DNA of 64,000 nucleotides from Arsukibacterium indicum (GTDB lineage Bacteria > Pseudomonadota > Gammaproteobacteria > Enterobacterales > Alteromonadaceae). This document shows positions 48,272-61,546 of this stretch, piece by piece. Every line of letters starts with the position of its first letter. Position 1 is the first letter of the stretch. The translations under genes were made by a program, and so were the position numbers. The notes under the pieces were generated by a model. The model had not been told where the DNA came from, did no database searches, and saw only the letters and a program-made list of their open reading frames with translations. The stretch lies in contig NZ_JAHRID010000001.1 in the NCBI RefSeq assembly GCF_019100565.1, forward strand, positions 1 to 64,000, given 5' to 3'.

Positions 48272-49546
48272 CTATTCGTTATCCGATACTGGCGCAATTT
48301 GCGCCAGTTTGCTTTTCGCTTCGATCCACTGCCCCATAAACTTAGTACTGCGATAGGCATGATGCCTGAGCATCAGCCCGGTGAAGTTCAGCTGCCGCTG
48401 ATTTTGCAAATCCGTTCGCACCCGCTCAATCTGCCGCCATACCCGCAGTGCCTGCTCGGGCCCAAACCGGTTACTGACTATCTGATAACCCCGCTGTTGT
48501 GCCTGTTGCCAGCAATGCTGATCCTGATACAGCGCGACTGCCGATTTGGCAATGCCAGCACTGTCGTTGGCAATAGTGCCCGCCCAGCCACTATCACTAT
48601 TCATGCCCTCGGCGCCAATATCGGTGGTGACACTGGGCGTACCCTGGCACATTGCTTCCAGCAGTTTTCCCTTTAAGCCTGCACCAAACGCCAGAGGTGC
48701 TAAACATACCCTGGCCTGGCGCATTACAAGCTTGCTGTCAGCGACCCAGCCTTTCACTAAAAAACCCTGATTGGGGTTATCCAGTGCTGTAGCTTTTGGC
48801 GGAGGATAAGCGCCGTAAATATGCAGCTCGGCAGCTGGTAGCTGTTTGCGGATCTGCGGCCAGATCTGCTGTTTTAACCAAAGTACCGCCTGCCAGTTGG
48901 GGGCATGGCGAAAATTACCAATGGCAATAAAATGCCGCCGCTCGTTAAATTGCGGCACGCCCTCTGCCGGGGAGTCAGTTTGAGGGTTGGCTGGCAAACG
49001 CTCTAACCAGAATGGGCAATAACACAACAGCGCTGCCGGCACTTGATAATGCTGTTGCAGCAGCTGCATTTCAGCCTCTGAGATAACCAGGGTCAGATCA
49101 CAGCGATAAATTGCTGCAATTTCCCGCAGGGCCAACTCGGAATTTAGCGCCGCTGCATCAACCGGTCGCTGTTGGGTGTGACAGAGTTGTCTGGCCTGGC
49201 GCAGCGCGTGACAATCCTCCATATCCAGAATACGCATGGCACCGGGGCAGGCCTGCTCTACCCGCCAGCCAAACTGCTCTTCCAGCATAAAGCGGTCAAA
49301 CATCACCGCCTGCGGGTTTTGTTCTGTAAGCCAGTTATCAAAACTGTCGCAATTTAATTTTATTTGCTGTTCGGCTACGCCAAGCTCCGCCAGCATAAAA
49401 CGATGCGGGCTCAGCTCAGCCGGGCTGGCAAACTGCACCTGCCAGCCGTAGCTCAGATACAACTTGATCAGGCTAAGCATCCGGCTGCCGGCGGCAGATG
49501 AGTTGGGTTCGGGCCAGACATAACCCAGAATAATAAGTAGAGGCAT
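48272..49546 (-). CDS. Glycosyltransferase, GT4/GT1-like
   Basis: This 424-residue GT-B enzyme has an N-terminal Rossmann half starting MPLLIILGYVWPEPNSSAAG, with the Gly/Ser-rich loop typical of family 4. The C-terminal half has IAIGNFRHAPNW, ELHIYGAYPP, GFLVKGWVAD, LAPLAFGAGLKGKLLEAM and PSVTTDIGAEGM, including the nucleotide-sugar-binding Glu. Donor and acceptor are unknown. It is an orphan with no polysaccharide cluster around it. The C-terminal 60 residues are a helical extension (LKQ-rich, SKLAQIAPVSDNE). Confidence 0.85.
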   Translation of the reverse strand: MPLLIILGYVWPEPNSSAAGSRMLSLIKLYLSYGWQVQFASPAELSPHRFMLAELGVAEQQIKLNCDSFDNWLTEQNPQAVMFDRFMLEEQFGWRVEQACPGAMRILDMEDCHALRQARQLCHTQQRPVDAAALNSELALREIAAIYRCDLTLVISEAEMQLLQQHYQVPAALLCYCPFWLERLPANPQTDSPAEGVPQFNERRHFIAIGNFRHAPNWQAVLWLKQQIWPQIRKQLPAAELHIYGAYPPPKATALDNPNQGFLVKGWVADSKLVMRQARVCLAPLAFGAGLKGKLLEAMCQGTPSVTTDIGAEGMNSDSGWAGTIANDSAGIAKSAVALYQDQHCWQQAQQRGYQIVSNRFGPEQALRVWRQIERVRTDLQNQRQLNFTGLMLRHHAYRSTKFMGQWIEAKSKLAQIAPVSDNE

Positions 49547-49714
49547 AAGGTTGGTTTTAATGAACTGGCATTGCTAAAAAAGCGCAGTTTACCGCTGCTG
49601 CCCGCAAATACCAATGCTTTTGGCGCTAAGTTACCGCTAGCGGTTTACCTGAGGCAGGTTGTTGTTATGATACCCAGCTTAATTCCATTTTAATCCAAAT
49701 AACCCGGTGCCTGT

Positions 49715-50374
49715 ATGACCAGTATAAGCCGCTACACCCTGCTTGAAGAACAGTTACATGCACTAAGCCATGCCATTGGCGCGGTACTGGGCGTTATTGG
49801 CCTGTGGTTAATGCTTCGTTTAAGCCTGCAATATGGTGACAGCTGGCAACTGACCAGTGCCTTAATTTATGGCAGCAGTATAATTCTGTTGTACGGCAGC
49901 TCTGCGCTTTATCACAGCATTCACCACCCGCAGCTAAAATACCGGCTGCGCCAGCTGGACCATGCCGCTATTTTCATCCTGATCGCCGGCACCTATACCC
50001 CTTTTACCCTGATTAGCCTGCGCCATGACTGGGGGCTGATGTTATTTGGCATAATCTGGCTTATTGCAATTATCGGTGTGGTTTTGGAGTTAGCAACAGG
50101 GCTGAAATACAAAAAGCTATCTTTGGCGCTTTATCTGGGTCTGGGCTGGATAGTGGTGGTAGCAATTAAACCTATGCTGGCCAACGTGCCTGCGCCGGCA
50201 ATGTGGCTGTTACTGGCCGGCGGCCTGGCCTATTCGGGCGGCGTGCTGTTTTACATATGGCGCAGCCTGTACCTGCACCATATGATCTGGCACTTGTTCG
50301 TCCTGGCCGGCAGCATCCTGCACTTTTTAGCCGTATATTGGTATGTAATGCCCCATGCCACCCCTGCTCAATAA
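49715..50374 (+). CDS. Hemolysin III family membrane protein (YqfA type)
   Basis: This 219-residue protein has seven helices of the PAQR/HlyIII superfamily, with conserved metal-site residues EEQLHALSHAIGA in helix 1, SSALYHSI, RQLDHAAIFILIAGTYTPF and the C-terminal HHMIWHLFVLAGSILHF. Despite the name the bacterial members are not proven toxins; a zinc-dependent hydrolase role in the inner membrane is likely. A bidirectional terminator follows. It appears monocistronic. Confidence 0.9.
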   Translation: MTSISRYTLLEEQLHALSHAIGAVLGVIGLWLMLRLSLQYGDSWQLTSALIYGSSIILLYGSSALYHSIHHPQLKYRLRQLDHAAIFILIAGTYTPFTLISLRHDWGLMLFGIIWLIAIIGVVLELATGLKYKKLSLALYLGLGWIVVVAIKPMLANVPAPAMWLLLAGGLAYSGGVLFYIWRSLYLHHMIWHLFVLAGSILHFLAVYWYVMPHATPAQ

Positions 50375-50380
50375 ATATAA

Positions 50381-50410
50381 AAGGGCTGCTTGCGCAGCCC
50401 TTATAACAAC
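50381..50410. terminator. Bidirectional terminator between HlyIII and subtilase genes
   Basis: A perfect 9-bp stem (AAGGGCTGC at 50381-50389 with GCAGCCCTT at 50394-50402, four-base loop) has AT-rich flanks. On the minus strand the stem is followed by TTATATTTATT, serving the subtilase gene that stops at 50432. Confidence 0.7.
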
Positions 50411-50431
50411 CTTATCGGGTGTTATTATTGA

Positions 50432-51970
50432 TTAGTACTGATAGCTGTATGTCACACCACTAAACGCGCTGTAGGCGCGGATGCCAACATGCCAGGTACC
50501 GGCTTGCGGGTTGTTAATGGTGCACACTTCGTTATTACCGGTTAAATATGGCCGGCAAGTGTAGGCACTGGTGCTTGGCTGGCTGCCATAACGTACATAC
50601 AAGTCAGCATCACCGCTGCCACCTGAAATCTGGAAGGTGATTTGCGACACGCCAGCCGGGATCTGATAGCTGCCGCGTAACCACTGACCGGTAGACGCCG
50701 ACAGGTTCGGGAAGGTTGCACCGCCGCCCGGAGGGGTACCACCACCACCGCTGCCATCACAGCCGTTGTTAGTGATATAGTCACTCGCTGCTTTGGCCTG
50801 CACGATACCAAAACCGTAAGAGTTATCACGCCCTGCAGCGCCTCTGTCCTGGGCTGTGGTATTCAACGCATTACGAATTTGCGATGCTGAACAGGATGGG
50901 TGATTACTCCACACTAAAGCAGCAACACCCGCCACATGCGGCGACGCCATCGAAGTACCACTAATACTGTTATAGCCGCCATTACGCCAGGTTGAACTGA
51001 CATTTACGCCAGGGCCGGCAATTTCTACCTGCGAGTTACGCTGCGAGAAACTGGCCAGGTTGCGGTTTGAATCTACCGCTGCCACCGATACTACCGAGTT
51101 GTACGACGCCGGATAAGACAAACTGGTATTGCCGGCATTACCTGCTGCAGCAACCAGTAACATGCCGTTATTATAGAAATTGTTCATCGCATTATTTTCA
51201 GTCTGGTTCGACGAACCGCCGCCCAGGCTCATATTCACCACTTTGGCGCCAGCGTCCTGACACGACTGAATGCCCTGAATAAGATTGGACGCATAGGTCC
51301 AGTTGCCTGAGTCGTTAAATATTTTAACGATATGCACACCGGCCTGACCTGAACCAATAACGCCGACAACGCCGGAGTTATTGTCCAGCGCGACCATAGT
51401 GCCCGCTACGTGAGTACCGTGGCCATTACCGTCAGAATACCAGTTACCATGGCCTGGAAACGCATAGCCGGTAACACCGGAGCTTTGCAAATCTTCATGG
51501 CCATAGGTATAGCCGGTATCAATGACACAAACTTTAATATTGCCGGCACTACCATCACTTAGTTGATTGGCCTGCACCATATTAATGCCATAAGGGGTAG
51601 ATTGCGCCATCGGCGTAATAACATCCATCAGATAACGTTTGGCATCTTCTTCAACATATTGCACATTCGGGTTTGCCTGCAATGCCTTTAATTGCTTAGC
51701 AGATAACTTAGCCACACTGGCATTGGCCGACTTTAAATGCATTAATGCTGCAACCTGATGGCCTCGCAATACGGTTTCCGCCTGCTGAGTTGAAAATTCA
51801 CTCTGGCCATTGTTGCTGTTCATTACTGCTGCCGTAGGCTTGAACTTGATAATATAACGGCTGCTTTTATCGCTATCGTCGACCAGACTGTCAGCCATTG
51901 CCGGAGTAGCTGATGCCAATGCGAAGCAACTGCTTACGCCAAGTGCTAAGAGGGTTTTTGTAGTTTTCAT
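50432..51970 (-). CDS. Secreted S8 serine peptidase with PPC domain
   Basis: This is a 512-residue subtilase: signal peptide (1-26, cut after AMA), I9 propeptide (about 38-112, ending with PNVQYVEEDAK), catalytic domain (about 125-400) and C-terminal PPC domain (about 425-512) after a Gly/Pro-rich linker. The triad is Asp151, His184 and Ser340, with oxyanion Asn278. It ends with an aromatic YSYQY as in proteins of type II secretion substrates. Secretion to the medium is likely. The PPC domain is removed or aids binding in relatives. An AAGGT site precedes the ATG. Confidence 0.94.
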   Translation of the reverse strand: MKTTKTLLALGVSSCFALASATPAMADSLVDDSDKSSRYIIKFKPTAAVMNSNNGQSEFSTQQAETVLRGHQVAALMHLKSANASVAKLSAKQLKALQANPNVQYVEEDAKRYLMDVITPMAQSTPYGINMVQANQLSDGSAGNIKVCVIDTGYTYGHEDLQSSGVTGYAFPGHGNWYSDGNGHGTHVAGTMVALDNNSGVVGVIGSGQAGVHIVKIFNDSGNWTYASNLIQGIQSCQDAGAKVVNMSLGGGSSNQTENNAMNNFYNNGMLLVAAAGNAGNTSLSYPASYNSVVSVAAVDSNRNLASFSQRNSQVEIAGPGVNVSSTWRNGGYNSISGTSMASPHVAGVAALVWSNHPSCSASQIRNALNTTAQDRGAAGRDNSYGFGIVQAKAASDYITNNGCDGSGGGGTPPGGGATFPNLSASTGQWLRGSYQIPAGVSQITFQISGGSGDADLYVRYGSQPSTSAYTCRPYLTGNNEVCTINNPQAGTWHVGIRAYSAFSGVTYSYQY

Positions 51971-53317
<1,347 letters not shown>

Positions 53318-53335
53318 ATAACACCGCCAGTCGAC

Positions 53336-54052
53336 ATGGCCATCTATCTTCCCGAGCTTGACCCTGCCCAACTATGGTTTCCCCCGGTTGAGCAGGCGCT
53401 TGAGCAACCAGATGGTTTGCTGGCCATGGGTGGTGACTTGTCAGTTGCCCGCCTGGCACTGGCTTACCAAAGCGGAATTTTCCCCTGGTTCAGTGAAGGA
53501 GATCCGTTGTTATGGTGGAGCCCGGCCATACGCGCTGTTTTTCCGCCAGCAAGCCTTAAGTTTAACCGCACTCTGCGTAAACAATGGCAGCGATCTGCCC
53601 TGCGCCTGACCGTTAATCATGCCTTTAACGAGGTAGTGCAAGGCTGTGCTGCCCCCCGCAACAAGCAACCTGAAACCTGGATATTGCCGCCAATGCAACA
53701 GGCGTATCAGCAGCTGCATCAGCAAGGCTATGCCCATAGTATTGAAGTATGGCAGGCTGATCAGCTGGTTGGTGGCTTGTACGGTATTGTCGTCGGAGGC
53801 TTGTTTTGTGGCGAGTCCATGTTTAACCGGATACCCAACGGCGCAAAATTTGCCTTACTGGCCTTGCAACAACACCTTGGCAACTATTCAGCGGGCTGGA
53901 TAGATTGCCAGATCCCCAACCCTTTTTTGCAACAATTGGGGGCCACCACTATCCGGCGGGCTGATTATCTGAGTTTGTTACAACAACAGGCAGCTCTGAC
54001 GAGCCCAGCAGGCCACTGGCAACCACAAGTGCTAAGCTTGGCATATGACTGA
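53336..54052 (+). CDS. aat: Leucyl/phenylalanyl-tRNA-protein transferase
   Basis: This is a 238-residue cytosolic enzyme that adds Leu or Phe from tRNA to N-terminal Lys or Arg of proteins, marking them for ClpS-ClpAP. The signature includes LDPAQLWFPPVEQAL, GLLAMGGDLS, GIFPWFSEGDPLLWWSP, GGLYGIVVGGLFCGESMFN and DCQIPNPFLQQLGA. Its stop overlaps the bpt start by eight bases, so the two transferases are coupled. It fits the N-degron cluster in this region. Confidence 0.96.
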   Translation: MAIYLPELDPAQLWFPPVEQALEQPDGLLAMGGDLSVARLALAYQSGIFPWFSEGDPLLWWSPAIRAVFPPASLKFNRTLRKQWQRSALRLTVNHAFNEVVQGCAAPRNKQPETWILPPMQQAYQQLHQQGYAHSIEVWQADQLVGGLYGIVVGGLFCGESMFNRIPNGAKFALLALQQHLGNYSAGWIDCQIPNPFLQQLGATTIRRADYLSLLQQQAALTSPAGHWQPQVLSLAYD

Positions 54053-54773
54053 GCTTTTCTCTGCGACACAGCGCCATTTACGCTTCGGTTTAACCGAGCC
54101 GGCTTCATGCAGTTATCTGCCGGACCAGCAGGAGCAATTAGTCGTGCTGATGCCGGACGAGCCAATCAGCGCTGAGCTATACCAGCACTTACTGAGCCTT
54201 AATTTCCGGCGAAGCGGCGAGCAAACTTATACCCCACACTGTCCGGCGTGCAGGGCCTGTCAATCTGTCAGGATTTCGCCAATGCAGTGGCAGCCATCGC
54301 GCAGTCAACGCCGGCTGTTAAAAAAGGCGCAGCGCAGCGGTTTACACTATCGCATCGTAGCAGAACCCGATATCAACCTGTATTTTCCGCTGTTTGCTGC
54401 TTATATCGCTTTTAAGCATGACGATGGCGTGATGTATCCGGCAAATAAAGACCAGCTTCAGAGTATGCTTGAGTGCAGCTGGCTGCCGGTGAGATTTCTG
54501 GAGATATACCATGCAGAACAGCTGATCAGCGTCAGTATTATTGATGAACTTGCCGACAGCTACTCAGCAGTGTACACGTTTTTTGCTGAGCAATTCCAGC
54601 ATATGTCACCAGGCAAACTGGCCATCGTGTATTTGCTGCAGCAAGCCCTGCAGGATAATAAAAGCTATGTCTATCTTGGTTATCTGGTAGCAGCGTGTCA
54701 GAAGATGGCCTATAAGGCAGAATTCAGGCCGCAACAGCGCTTTATTCAGGGACAATGGCACTCTTTTGCCTAA
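54045..54773 (+). CDS. bpt: Aspartate/glutamate leucyltransferase (ATE1-like)
   Basis: The 242-residue protein has the N-terminal ATE Cys region (CSYLPDQ, YTPHCPACRACQSVR) and the C-terminal GNAT-like ATE domain (FAAYIAFKHDDG, YTFFAEQFQHMSPGKLAIVYLLQQAL, YVYLGYLVAACQKMAYKAEF). Bacterial Bpt transfers Leu to N-terminal Asp and Glu, making primary destabilising residues for ClpS. It overlaps aat by eight bases. E. coli lacks this gene; Vibrio and Alteromonadales have it. Confidence 0.94.
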   Translation: MTELFSATQRHLRFGLTEPASCSYLPDQQEQLVVLMPDEPISAELYQHLLSLNFRRSGEQTYTPHCPACRACQSVRISPMQWQPSRSQRRLLKKAQRSGLHYRIVAEPDINLYFPLFAAYIAFKHDDGVMYPANKDQLQSMLECSWLPVRFLEIYHAEQLISVSIIDELADSYSAVYTFFAEQFQHMSPGKLAIVYLLQQALQDNKSYVYLGYLVAACQKMAYKAEFRPQQRFIQGQWHSFA

Positions 54774-54788
54774 AAAAGCGCTTGCTGC

Positions 54789-54817
54789 TTTACTTATTGC
54801 TGTGATTTCGGCACAAT
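54789..54817 (+). promoter_or_regulatory. Putative infA promoter
   Basis: TTTACT (54789-54794), 17 bases, then CACAAT (54812-54817), each four of six to consensus. It lies after the bpt stop and gives a leader of about 46 bases before infA. Confidence 0.35.
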
Positions 54818-54869
54818 CTGCGCAGTTTTTTGAAGGTTGACCCCAAATTTATAGAGGCGAGTGCGCTGA

Positions 54870-55088
<219 letters not shown>

Positions 55089-55103
55089 TCTTGCTGTAGC
55101 CAC

Positions 55104-55137
55104 AAAAAACCCGGTTATTACCGGGTTTTTTGTTTTG
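55104..55137. terminator. Strong terminator after infA
   Basis: A perfect 12-bp stem (55104-55115 with 55120-55131) around a TATT loop starts with six As and ends with six Ts, then GTTTTG. It can act on both strands and separates infA from the convergent clpA. Confidence 0.9.
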
Positions 55138-55159
55138 TTTTATACAAGTACAGACTGCG

Positions 55160-57427
55160 TTAATCCATTAATGCCAGATCCTGCTCGGTCTGATAGTCAA
55201 AGAACAACGCATCGTTTTTCAGGCTGACTTTAACATCACCTCCGTGTAGCAGGCGGCCAAATAAGATTTCGTTAGCCAGTGGCTTTTTCAGTTGCTCCTG
55301 AATAACCCGGGCCATTGGTCTGGCTCCCATTGCCTGATCATATCCTTTGTCAGCCAGCCATTGCCGGGCGTCGCTGGTTAACTCCATCGATACCTGTTTT
55401 TTGTCCAGTTGCACCTGTAAGTCACAAACAAACTTATCGACAATTTGCAGAATAATATCGGCCTGTAAATGTTTAAACCAGATGATACCGTCCAGCCGGT
55501 TACGAAACTCCGGACTAAAGGTCCGGTTTATTTCACTTAACGCGTCGTGGCTGTGATCCTGCTGTTTAAAACCAATTGATTTACGGACTGTTTCCTGTAC
55601 TCCGGCATTAGTGGTCATAACCAGCACCACATTCCTGAAATCGACTTTACGACCATTGTTGTCAGTTAAGGTACCGTGATCCATTACCTGCAGCAAAATG
55701 TTGTAAACATCACTGTGGGCTTTTTCGATTTCATCAAGCAACACCACCGAATAAGGATGTTTAGAAACCGCATCGGTCAGTAAACCGCCCTGTTCAAAGC
55801 CGACATAGCCTGGCGGTGCACCAATCAGCCGGCTGACAGCGTGGCGCTCCATGTATTCCGACATATCAAATCGCAGCAGCTCAACCCCCATTACCTTGGC
55901 CAGCTGTTTAGTTACTTCTGTTTTACCCACCCCGGTTGGACCGGCAAACAGAAAACTACCAATCGGCTTTTCTTCATTGCCAAGACCAGAGCGTGACAAG
56001 CGAATAGCTGCTGTCAGCACTTCTATTGGCTCATCCTGACCAAACACGACCAACTTCAGGTTGCGATCCAGGTTTGCCAGCACGTCTTTATCAGAGGCTG
56101 ACACAGATTTCTCCGGAATACGGGCCATTTTGGCAATAACATGCTCTATCTCAGCCACATTAATAACTTTCTTGCGTTTTGACGCAGGCAACAGCCGCTG
56201 ACTGGCACCCGCTTCATCAATGACATCAATGGCTTTATCCGGTAAGTGCCGCTCGTTAATATATTTAGCTGACAACTCTGCTGCAGCACGAATCGCTTTC
56301 TGGGTATAACGCACGTTGTGATGTTGCTCGTAGCGTTCTTTTAAACCCAGTAAAATGCGGGTGGTATCCTCGACACTGGGTTCTGTTACATCAATTTTCT
56401 GGAAACGACGAACCAGTGCAGTATCTTTTTCAAAAATACTCTTAAACTCCTGATAGGTGGTAGAGCCCATACAGCGTAAACGGCCACTCGATAGCAGCGG
56501 TTTAATCAGGTTAGATGCATCCATTACCCCACCTGAAGCAGCACCAGCTCCAATAACGGTATGAATTTCATCAATAAACAGAATAGAGTCTTTTTCTTTT
56601 TCTAACTCTTTTAATAACGATTTTAAGCGCTTTTCAAAATCACCACGATACTTAGTGCCCGCCAGTAAAGCGCCCATATCCAGCGCATAAATGGTAGCAT
56701 TGGCAATCACTTCCGGCACTTGCTGCTGGACAATACGGTATGCCAGCCCCTCAGCAATAGCCGTTTTACCTACCCCGGCTTCACCTACCAGTAACGGGTT
56801 ATTTTTCTTGCGCCGGCACAATACCTGAACTGCCCGCTCGACTTCACGGTCGCGGCCAATCAGCGGGTCAATCTGACCGTTTTTGGCCTGCAGGTTCAGA
56901 TTACTGGTAAAGTTTTCCAGATACTTACTCTCTTCACTGATAGTATCCGTCAGCTCTTCCTGCGGGCTGTCATCATGCTGTTCAAGCTTTTCAGTTTTGG
57001 TTACACCATGAGAGATAAAATTAACCACATCCAGCCGGGTAATATCTATTTTTTTCAGCAAATAAACGGCCTGAGATTCCTGCTCGCTGAAAATAGCAAC
57101 CAGAACATTAGCACCGGTAACCTCTGATTTGCCGGAAGACTGGACATGAAAAACAGCCCGCTGTAATACCCGCTGAAAGCCAAGCGTGGGCTGGGTGTCA
57201 CGTTCAGCATCCCCCTCAGGCAATACCGGGGTAGTTGAATCAATAAAACTGGCCAGTTCCAGCCGCAATTTATCAATATTAGCGCCACATGACTTTAATG
57301 CATCACCCGCTGCCGGATTATCCAGCAAAGCCAGTAATAAATGTTCGACAGTCATATATTCATGGCGACGTTCACGCGCAAACCGGAACGCTAAGTTCAA
57401 CGTTAGTTCCAGATCTTTATTTAACAT
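55160..57427 (-). CDS. clpA: ATP-dependent Clp protease ATP-binding subunit ClpA
   Basis: The 755-residue AAA+ unfoldase has an N-domain (1-145, two Clp-N repeats, the ClpS docking site) and D1 with Walker [10 protein letters not shown] and Walker [10 protein letters not shown]2 has Walker [10 protein letters not shown], Walker [11 protein letters not shown] and the ClpP-binding loop near the IGF-like residues. It feeds substrates to ClpP. clpS lies 52 bases upstream on the same strand, as in E. coli, so they are co-transcribed. Full length, no break. Confidence 0.97.
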   Translation of the reverse strand: MLNKDLELTLNLAFRFARERRHEYMTVEHLLLALLDNPAAGDALKSCGANIDKLRLELASFIDSTTPVLPEGDAERDTQPTLGFQRVLQRAVFHVQSSGKSEVTGANVLVAIFSEQESQAVYLLKKIDITRLDVVNFISHGVTKTEKLEQHDDSPQEELTDTISEESKYLENFTSNLNLQAKNGQIDPLIGRDREVERAVQVLCRRKKNNPLLVGEAGVGKTAIAEGLAYRIVQQQVPEVIANATIYALDMGALLAGTKYRGDFEKRLKSLLKELEKEKDSILFIDEIHTVIGAGAASGGVMDASNLIKPLLSSGRLRCMGSTTYQEFKSIFEKDTALVRRFQKIDVTEPSVEDTTRILLGLKERYEQHHNVRYTQKAIRAAAELSAKYINERHLPDKAIDVIDEAGASQRLLPASKRKKVINVAEIEHVIAKMARIPEKSVSASDKDVLANLDRNLKLVVFGQDEPIEVLTAAIRLSRSGLGNEEKPIGSFLFAGPTGVGKTEVTKQLAKVMGVELLRFDMSEYMERHAVSRLIGAPPGYVGFEQGGLLTDAVSKHPYSVVLLDEIEKAHSDVYNILLQVMDHGTLTDNNGRKVDFRNVVLVMTTNAGVQETVRKSIGFKQQDHSHDALSEINRTFSPEFRNRLDGIIWFKHLQADIILQIVDKFVCDLQVQLDKKQVSMELTSDARQWLADKGYDQAMGARPMARVIQEQLKKPLANEILFGRLLHGGDVKVSLKNDALFFDYQTEQDLALMD

Positions 57428-57479
57428 AGCTTACTCCCAATACCCCTGAGAACCACTTCCAGACCATGCCAAGACATAC

Positions 57480-57800
57480 CTAAGCGCGCTCCATTGTGCA
57501 CAGCAGCGGATGCTGATGTTCTTTTGCATACTGCTGCACCTGCTGTACTTTAGTTTCTGCAATTTCAGCTGTAAAAATGCCACATACTGCACTGCCCTCA
57601 TAGTGTACTTTCAACATTACTTCACTGGCTTTTTCATACTGCATATTAAAAAAACGGGTGAGCACATCGATCACAAAGTCCATAGGAGTGTAGTCGTCGT
57701 TGTGCAAAATAACCTTATACATTGGTGGCGGAGTAACCTTTTGTCGGGTCAGCTCTGCCAGGTCGTCGTGTTTCGTGTCTAAATTTTGCTTACCGCTCAT
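57480..57800 (-). CDS. clpS: ClpS adaptor for the N-degron pathway
   Basis: This is a 106-residue adaptor that binds N-terminal Leu, Phe, Tyr or Trp and hands the protein to ClpA. The core is complete: [47 protein letters not shown] and LLCTMERA at the end. The flexible N-tail (about 1-22) needed for ClpA engagement is present. It is transcribed ahead of clpA and divergent from cspD with a 192-base gap. Confidence 0.96.
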   Translation of the reverse strand: MSGKQNLDTKHDDLAELTRQKVTPPPMYKVILHNDDYTPMDFVIDVLTRFFNMQYEKASEVMLKVHYEGSAVCGIFTAEIAETKVQQVQQYAKEHQHPLLCTMERA

Positions 57801-57883
57801 AAACTATAGCCATGCCTGCGCCAACCAGCAAAGGCGCTTATATTAAAAATTAGTAAAAAATTCGCACTATTTTTGCAAATAGC

Positions 57884-57911
57884 TTGACTGTTTGCTTAAA
57901 TTATCTACATT
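57884..57911 (+). promoter_or_regulatory. Putative cspD promoter
   Basis: TTGACT (57884-57889), 16 bases, then TACATT (57906-57911). The transcript would start near 57918 and carry a leader of about 75 bases, shorter than the long cold-shock leaders of cspA-type genes. Confidence 0.45.
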
Positions 57912-57992
57912 AGATGTTGGGGCTGCACTTGTCCCCTTCAAGTACATACCAGAATACAGAATATAGCTAACTAAGAGAAGGAAGTAAGTAGT

Positions 57993-58205
57993 ATGGCTAC
58001 CGGTAAAGTAAAATGGTTCAATAATGCCAAGGGATTTGGGTTTATTCGTGAAGATGGCCGTGATGAAGATATCTTCGCGCATTATTCTACCATTAGCATG
58101 GATGGCTACCGCACGCTAAAAGCAGGCCAGGATGTGGTGTTCGATCTGTCTGAGGGCCCGAAAGGGCTGCATGCTGTTAATATTAAGCTCCCCGGCGAAG
58201 AATAA
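57993..58205 (+). CDS. cspD: Cold-shock-like protein CspD
   Basis: The 70-residue OB-fold protein has RNP1 KGFGFI and RNP2 DIFAHYSTI, and the CspD-specific GFIREDGRDEDIFAHYSTI in place of the CspA type. In E. coli CspD is made in stationary phase and inhibits DNA replication. The AAGGAAG site precedes the ATG. The clpA-clpS-cspD arrangement is that of E. coli. A bidirectional terminator follows, after a perfect palindrome of unknown role (58219-58233). Confidence 0.93.
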   Translation: MATGKVKWFNNAKGFGFIREDGRDEDIFAHYSTISMDGYRTLKAGQDVVFDLSEGPKGLHAVNIKLPGEE

Positions 58206-58258
58206 TTTTTCCATCGTTGTACCAAATTGGTACCGACCTGGCATCGGCATCTACTAAT

Positions 58259-58290
58259 AAAAAAGCAGGCATTATGCCTGCTTTTTCTAT
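58259..58290. terminator. Bidirectional terminator between cspD and icd
   Basis: GCAGGC (58265-58270) pairs with GCCTGC (58276-58281) around a five-base loop, extended by A and T runs (58259-58264 and 58282-58286). It can terminate cspD on plus and icd on minus. Confidence 0.85.
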
Positions 58291-58343
58291 TTGCACACTG
58301 CCTGGCTAAGCCAGACAGTAACGTTAAGACACCAGCGGCCTGC

Positions 58344-60674
<2,331 letters not shown>

Positions 60675-60802
60675 TTATTGTTTAAAACGCAGCAAAAACA
60701 ACGGGCATTAGTATATCAGCATCCAACTGATTAAAACAGGCGCCGCCTTGCCGGCAAAGTGGTGACACAGATATCACGCCAACTGACTAACAGGAAATCG
60801 CT

Positions 60803-61423
60803 TTGAAACAGCCAGCGCCTTTTCGCCACAGGCAAAATAAGCCAAATCACAAAAAAAACAATAGGACCAAGGTCGAAATTCCATTATTGGTATTGTTTAA
60901 TAAACCTTACGATGTGCTCAGTCAGTTTACCGACAACAGCACGCCACCGCGGCCAACCCTGGCCAACTTTGTACCGTTAAAAAACGTATATCCGGCCGGC
61001 AGACTGGACCGCGACAGTGAAGGGCTGCTACTGCTGACCAACTGTGGCCAGACTCAGCATCAGCTCAGTGATCCGAAGCACAAGGCCCCCAAAACGTACT
61101 GGGTGCAGGTAGAAGGCGAGATTACCGATGACGCCCTGACGCAGCTGCGCCAGGGCGTGCAGCTAAAAGATGGCCCTTCCCTGCCTGCCCTGGCAAAGCG
61201 CATAAGCGAACCACCGCTATGGCCGCGCACTCCACCGGTTCGCTACCGGGCTAATATTCCTACCAGCTGGATCAGTCTGACCATCACTGAAGGGAGGAAC
61301 CGCCAGGTACGGCGCATGACTGCGGCGGTCGGCTTTGCCACATTGCGATTAATCCGCAGTCAGATTGGCGATTGGCAACTGACCGACCTGCAACCGGGTG
61401 AATATCGTATTGTTGAACTGTAA
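60803..61423 (+). CDS. rluE: 23S rRNA pseudouridine synthase RluE
   Basis: This is a 206-residue RsuA-family synthase lacking an S4 domain. The catalytic Asp lies in [16 protein letters not shown]; also seen are [24 protein letters not shown] and [16 protein letters not shown]. RluE modifies U2457 of 23S rRNA. The start is TTG at 60803 with AGGA seven bases upstream. The N-terminus (1-25) is basic and Asn/Lys-rich. It is divergent from icd as in E. coli, with a 230-base gap in which I see nothing definite. Confidence 0.93.
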   Translation: MKQPAPFRHRQNKPNHKKNNRTKVEIPLLVLFNKPYDVLSQFTDNSTPPRPTLANFVPLKNVYPAGRLDRDSEGLLLLTNCGQTQHQLSDPKHKAPKTYWVQVEGEITDDALTQLRQGVQLKDGPSLPALAKRISEPPLWPRTPPVRYRANIPTSWISLTITEGRNRQVRRMTAAVGFATLRLIRSQIGDWQLTDLQPGEYRIVEL

Positions 61424-61485
61424 ATCGGCAATGCTCACTCATATCATCGGCACATAAGCTGCGGCCACGCTGGCGATAACGATTT

Positions 61486-61511
61486 TTAACCGGTTAAATT
61501 AGTGCTATACT
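61486..61511 (+). promoter_or_regulatory. Extended -10 promoter of mnmA with overlapping palindrome
   Basis: TGC-TATACT at 61503-61511 is an extended -10. In place of a -35 lies the perfect 12-bp palindrome TTAACCGGTTAA (61486-61497), so a regulator could overlap the RNA polymerase site. The mnmA ATG is at 61547. Confidence 0.45.
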
Positions 61512-61546
61512 CCGCGCCTTCTTTTTAGCAGAACCAGTGTGGTGCA

